Below, piece after piece: positions 5,022-7,539 of a stretch of DNA of 7,539 nucleotides (positions are counted from its first letter, which is position 1; each line of letters opens with the position of its first letter). The notes beneath the pieces were generated by a model, which had not been told where the DNA came from, ran no database searches, and worked only from the letters and a program-made list of their open reading frames with translations. A program made the translations under genes and the position numbers. Location of the stretch: assembly GCA_002451235.1 (NCBI GenBank), contig DKBN01000015.1, positions 1 to 7,539 on the forward strand. The letters are read 5' to 3'. The DNA is from Patescibacteria group bacterium UBA6899 (GTDB lineage Bacteria > Patescibacteriota > Minisyncoccia > Phycocordibacterales > UBA6899).

Positions 5022-5933
5022 ATGAAAACTCATACACGTTCGGTGGTCGTGGGCGGGGCGGGATTCATCGGATCGCATCTGGTCGAGGCGCTTGTCGGGC
5101 GTGGCGACGAGGTCGTGGTCATCGATGATCTCTCGGGCGGGAAGAGGGAACGCGTCTCTCCGAAGGCGACGCTTCATGTGAAAGATATCCGCGACCGCGC
5201 GGCCATCACTCCGCTCATCAAGAGTGCTGATCTCTTGTTCCATCTCGCAGCGCTGCCGCGCGTGCAATATTCCATCGATCACCCGGATGAGACCAACGAC
5301 GTGAACATCAACGGCACGCTCAACGTGCTCTTAGCTGCGCGCGATGGAGGGGTCGGAAGGGTCATCTATTCCGGCTCAAGTTCTGCATACGGCGACCAGG
5401 AGACATTGCCACTTTCGGAGGAGATGCGCGAGAAACCGGTGCATCCGTATGGGCTCCAGAAATACGTCGGCGAAGAGTATGTCCGATTGTTCGCGGACAT
5501 CTATGGCCTTCCCGGGGTGACACTTAGGTATTTCAACGTCTATGGTCCCGGCATGGACCCGGAGGGTCCGTACGCGCTCGCGATCGGGAGGTTCCTCAAG
5601 CTGAAAAAGGAAGGAAAGCCACTGACCATCGTCGGCGACGGCGAACAGACTCGGGATTTCACGCATATCACCGATGTGATCCGCGCGAATCTGCTGGCAA
5701 GCGAAAGTCCCAACGTCGGGAAGGGGGAGACCATCAATATCGGAAGGGGAAAGAATGTGAGCGTGAACCGCCTCGCGGAGATGATCGGCGGGGAACGTGT
5801 GCACGTGCCCGCGCGGAAAGAGCCGCGCCATACGCTCGCCGACATCACGAAGGCTAAGAAACTGCTTGGCTGGGAGCCCAGGGTCGATATCGAGGACGCG
5901 ATCCTTGAATTGCGCAAGGAATGGGGAGTCTGA
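5022..5933 (+). CDS. NAD-dependent epimerase/dehydratase (UDP-glucose 4-epimerase-like SDR)
   Basis: A 303-aa extended short-chain dehydrogenase/reductase, normal length for nucleotide-sugar 4-epimerases. The N-terminal Rossmann fold has the NAD-binding GGAGFIG motif (11-17) and an acidic pair after the second strand (VVVIDDLSGG, Asp35/36). HLAALPR (74-80) is the conserved strand-4 region. The active site is visible as the serine cluster SGSSSAYG (117-124) and YGLQK (Tyr143, Lys147, the YxxxK motif). Later signatures are LRYFNVYGPG (168-177) and GDGEQTRDFTHITDV (205-219), as in enzymes acting on UDP-sugars. Glucose, GlcNAc, glucuronate or dTDP-sugar substrates cannot be told apart here. The product probably feeds envelope polysaccharide or glycan synthesis in the cytoplasm. 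The start has no Shine-Dalgarno sequence but a -10 box 6 bases upstream. The sigma gene begins 1 base after the stop. Confidence 0.93.
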   Translation: MKTHTRSVVVGGAGFIGSHLVEALVGRGDEVVVIDDLSGGKRERVSPKATLHVKDIRDRAAITPLIKSADLLFHLAALPRVQYSIDHPDETNDVNINGTLNVLLAARDGGVGRVIYSGSSSAYGDQETLPLSEEMREKPVHPYGLQKYVGEEYVRLFADIYGLPGVTLRYFNVYGPGMDPEGPYALAIGRFLKLKKEGKPLTIVGDGEQTRDFTHITDVIRANLLASESPNVGKGETINIGRGKNVSVNRLAEMIGGERVHVPARKEPRHTLADITKAKKLLGWEPRVDIEDAILELRKEWGV

Positions 5934-5934
5934 T

Positions 5935-6537
5935 ATGGTGGAGTACACTATGTTGCTTGAGAGCGAGGCAGGGGAGCGGCACGACGCATGGTCGGACGAG
6001 GAAGTGCTGGCCTGTTCGCTCGAACGGCCGTCCCTTTTCGCGATCCTGGTCGACCGATACGAGGAGGCGTTGCTTCGGCGAGCCGAAAGCATCGTCAGGA
6101 ACAAGGAAGAGGCGGAGGATATCGTCCAAGAGACTTTCACGAAAGTCTACTTCAACGCTAGACGCTTCACACCCCAAGAAGGAGCCAGCCTCAAATCCTG
6201 GATCTATAAGATCCTGATGAATACGACCTTTAGCCATTATCAGCGGTTAAAGAAGAAAGGAGAGCGGCGGGAAGAGCTCGACCCCGAGGTTTTCGAGGCA
6301 TTGCGCGATCCGAGAGAGTATTCCCACGAGGAAACGATGCGCGATTATGTGGTTTCATTTCTCTCTCGCATGCCGTCGCAATTGGCGCGGCCGCTAAGGC
6401 TCCATTTTTTAGAGAACTATTCCCAGAAAGAGGTCGCGGAGATTGAAGGTACGACCGTTTCGGCGATCAAGACTCGGATCTACCGTGCGAAGCGGGAGTT
6501 CGAGCGATTACAAGAGAGTGAGAAGGAACATGAATAA
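5935..6537 (+). CDS. ECF-type RNA polymerase sigma factor
   Basis: A 200-aa sigma-70 family protein with only the sigma2 and sigma4 domains, as in ECF factors that redirect RNA polymerase to a regulon. Sigma2 spans about 34-108: LFAILVDRYEEALLRRA, the region 2.2 core EDIVQETFTKVYF (61-73), and the promoter-melting/-10 reading segment SLKSWIYKILMNTTFSHYQR (85-104). Sigma4 spans about 134-195, with a helix-turn-helix around NYSQKEVAEIEGTTVSAIKT (161-180) and the family ending RIYRAKREFERL. Start ATG 5935 has a Shine-Dalgarno-like GGGGAG 6 bases upstream, inside the end of the epimerase gene; ATG 5950 is an alternative. It is one base from the epimerase stop and overlaps the next gene by 8 bases, so all three are probably one operon. 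Target promoters and the inducing signal are unknown. Confidence 0.93.
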   Translation: MVEYTMLLESEAGERHDAWSDEEVLACSLERPSLFAILVDRYEEALLRRAESIVRNKEEAEDIVQETFTKVYFNARRFTPQEGASLKSWIYKILMNTTFSHYQRLKKKGERREELDPEVFEALRDPREYSHEETMRDYVVSFLSRMPSQLARPLRLHFLENYSQKEVAEIEGTTVSAIKTRIYRAKREFERLQESEKEHE

Positions 6538-6850
6538 TCGTGAGGCACAATTGAAGAAGCGGATCATGCGGCGCGCGTACCTCATTTGGGCGATGAGGAA
6601 AGTGCTGCATCCGGTGACGATGAAGCTGACATTGATCACTGTTTTGGTGTGGAAATCGACCGAATACGTCTCGTTCTCGCGGGTATTTGCGAATCTTCCA
6701 AACGTCCTGGATGTTCGCCACGAGATTGCGTTCATGCGTTCTGCGGTCACCCAGACGGAGCTCGCGACCCTGATCATCCTCCCCCTGATCGCGGGATTTT
6801 TCGCGTGGATCGTGGTCGATATCGTCCACAAACGACACGCATACTTGTGA
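6530..6850 (+). CDS. Two-helix membrane protein coupled to the sigma gene (candidate sigma regulator)
   Basis: A 106-aa protein with a basic N-terminal segment (KKRIMRRAYLIWAMRK, 9-24) followed by two likely membrane helices at about 32-49 (KLTLITVLVWKSTEYVSF) and 77-99 (ELATLIILPLIAGFFAWIVVDIV), then a short basic tail. The loop between them (about 50-76) would be extracytoplasmic if both ends are inside, which the positive charges favour. The ATG overlaps the last 8 bases of the sigma gene, typical of translational coupling and of the position where ECF operons place an anti-sigma factor. It has no zinc-binding anti-sigma motif and no sizeable cytoplasmic domain beyond the N-terminal 30 residues, so the anti-sigma role is inference from position only. 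I do not recognise a named family. Confidence 0.72.
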   Translation: MNNREAQLKKRIMRRAYLIWAMRKVLHPVTMKLTLITVLVWKSTEYVSFSRVFANLPNVLDVRHEIAFMRSAVTQTELATLIILPLIAGFFAWIVVDIVHKRHAYL

Positions 6851-6858
6851 TATTGGAT

Positions 6859-6889
6859 CGAAAAGGCTGGCCATAGACCGGCTTTTTCG
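6859..6889 (+). terminator. Intrinsic terminator of the epimerase-sigma-membrane protein operon
   Basis: CGAAAAGGCTGG (6859-6870) and CCGGCTTTTTCG (6878-6889) form a 12-bp stem with loop CCATAGA. Two G-U pairs occur in plus-strand RNA; on the minus strand the same positions would be C-A mismatches, so the structure favours termination of the plus-strand operon. It also lies downstream of convergent recA, where a weaker form with CCTTTTCG could act in the other direction. Confidence 0.75.
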
Positions 6890-6910
6890 TTTCCATGCGC
6901 TCATTTCGAC

Positions 6911-7539
6911 TTACTCTTCCGGTGCTTGTTCTTCTTCGGGATCGGATCTCCCGCCGACACTGAACGCCGCGTCTTCTTTCATCTTCTTTTCGATCTCGCG
7001 AACGATATCGTTCCCGATCTTCTTGTTTTCCTTGAGGAACATCCGGGCCGAATCGTACCCTCGGCCGATCTTAAGATCGCCGTACGCATATGAGGAGCCG
7101 GATTTCGAGAGGATACCATACTTCTCTCCGAACATCAGGATCTCGCTCTCGCGGGAGATCCCTTCGTTATAGACGAGATCGAATTCCGCCTGTTTGAACG
7201 GCGGGGCGACCTTGTTCTTCACGACCTTAGCGCGGGTCCGGCTGCCGATGACGTCATCACCCTTCTTGATCTGTGCGATCCTTCGGATATCGATGCGGAC
7301 TGATGTGTAGAATTTGAGCGCTTTCCCACCTGGGGTGGTCTCAGGGTTACCGAACATGACCCCGATCTGCATGCGGATCTGGTTGATGAAGATGACGATG
7401 GTCTTGGTCTTCGCGACGATCGCGGTGAGTTTCCGGAGCGCCTGCGACATGAGCCTCGCCTGTTTACCAACATGCGCTTGCCCCATATCCCCCTCGATCT
7501 CATCCTTGGGGGTCAGGGCCGCGACCGAGTCGATGACGA
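6911..7539 (-). CDS. recA: Recombinase RecA, N-terminal part outside the window
   Basis: The C-terminal 208 or so residues of RecA, the ATP-dependent strand-exchange protein that also triggers the SOS response. The visible part begins in the Walker B region (VIDSVAALTPKDEIEGD), then LMSQALRKL, the strand IVIFINQIRM, the DNA-binding loop L2 (GVMFGNPETTPGGKALKFY), SVRIDIRRI, and the AKVVKNKVAPPFKQAEFD block. All are highly conserved in RecA. A C-terminal domain follows with the YAYGDLKIGRGYDSARMFLKEN region and an acidic tail ending SDPEEEQAPEE, as usual for RecA. The Walker A motif and N-terminal domain lie beyond position 7539. The frame continues to the right edge, so an internal ATG at 7486 is not the start. 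It converges with the sigma operon, with a hairpin between them. Confidence 0.98.
   Translation of the reverse strand, partial: VIDSVAALTPKDEIEGDMGQAHVGKQARLMSQALRKLTAIVAKTKTIVIFINQIRMQIGVMFGNPETTPGGKALKFYTSVRIDIRRIAQIKKGDDVIGSRTRAKVVKNKVAPPFKQAEFDLVYNEGISRESEILMFGEKYGILSKSGSSYAYGDLKIGRGYDSARMFLKENKKIGNDIVREIEKKMKEDAAFSVGGRSDPEEEQAPEE

Noticed and set aside
5376..6140. A 254-codon minus-strand frame across the epimerase and sigma genes
   Set aside because: It spans two well-identified plus-strand genes, shows no domain and matches shadow-frame composition.

Overview
The window looks like a chromosomal segment from a member of the Patescibacteria (Candidate Phyla Radiation), most probably a Parcubacteria-type genome. 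This is inference from three things: compact gene layout, a multi-module cysteine-paired surface protein that starts in a CARDB-like repeat, and housekeeping proteins with divergent sequences (notably an EF-P without the usual modification-loop lysine). TGA is used as a stop by rpsF, the 176-aa gene, the epimerase gene and the small membrane protein gene, so the code is standard and not the UGA-glycine code of some related lineages. No tRNA, rRNA, CRISPR array or insertion sequence is visible.

Layout. Positions 1-2147 hold the 3' part of a large secreted or surface beta-sandwich protein gene, cut by the window edge. A 240-base gap follows, with two near-identical hairpins and a promoter. Next is the conserved translation/replication cluster rpsF-ssb-rpsR (2388-3573), closed by a terminator. 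A stand-alone gene for an unrecognised 176-aa protein (3669-4199) has the strongest Shine-Dalgarno sequence of the window. It converges on efp (4282-4857, minus strand), with a hairpin for each gene in the 82 bases between them. Efp is divergent from a tightly packed three-gene operon: a UDP-glucose-4-epimerase-like SDR enzyme (5022-5933), an ECF-type sigma factor (5935-6537) and a two-helix membrane protein that overlaps the sigma gene (6530-6850). A hairpin terminator separates this operon from convergent recA (6911 to the right edge, minus strand, truncated).

How the parts fit. RpsF and RpsR are partner proteins of the 30S platform, with SSB between them as in many bacteria. Efp rescues stalled ribosomes, and recA and ssb serve recombination and repair. 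The epimerase-sigma-membrane protein operon suggests a link between cell-surface sugar synthesis and a membrane-gated transcription response, but this rests only on gene order.

The most interesting signal is in how genes start. RpsF and efp have good promoters whose -10 boxes both end exactly 8 bases before the ATG, and the epimerase has a TAAAAT box ending 6 bases before its ATG. All three lack a Shine-Dalgarno sequence and are probably leaderless. The 176-aa gene and the sigma gene do carry Shine-Dalgarno-like sequences, so two initiation modes seem to coexist. Other points worth a check are Met34 in EF-P, the paired hairpins at 2249-2304, and a switch-like set of alternative stems with a 25-codon ORF ahead of the epimerase.
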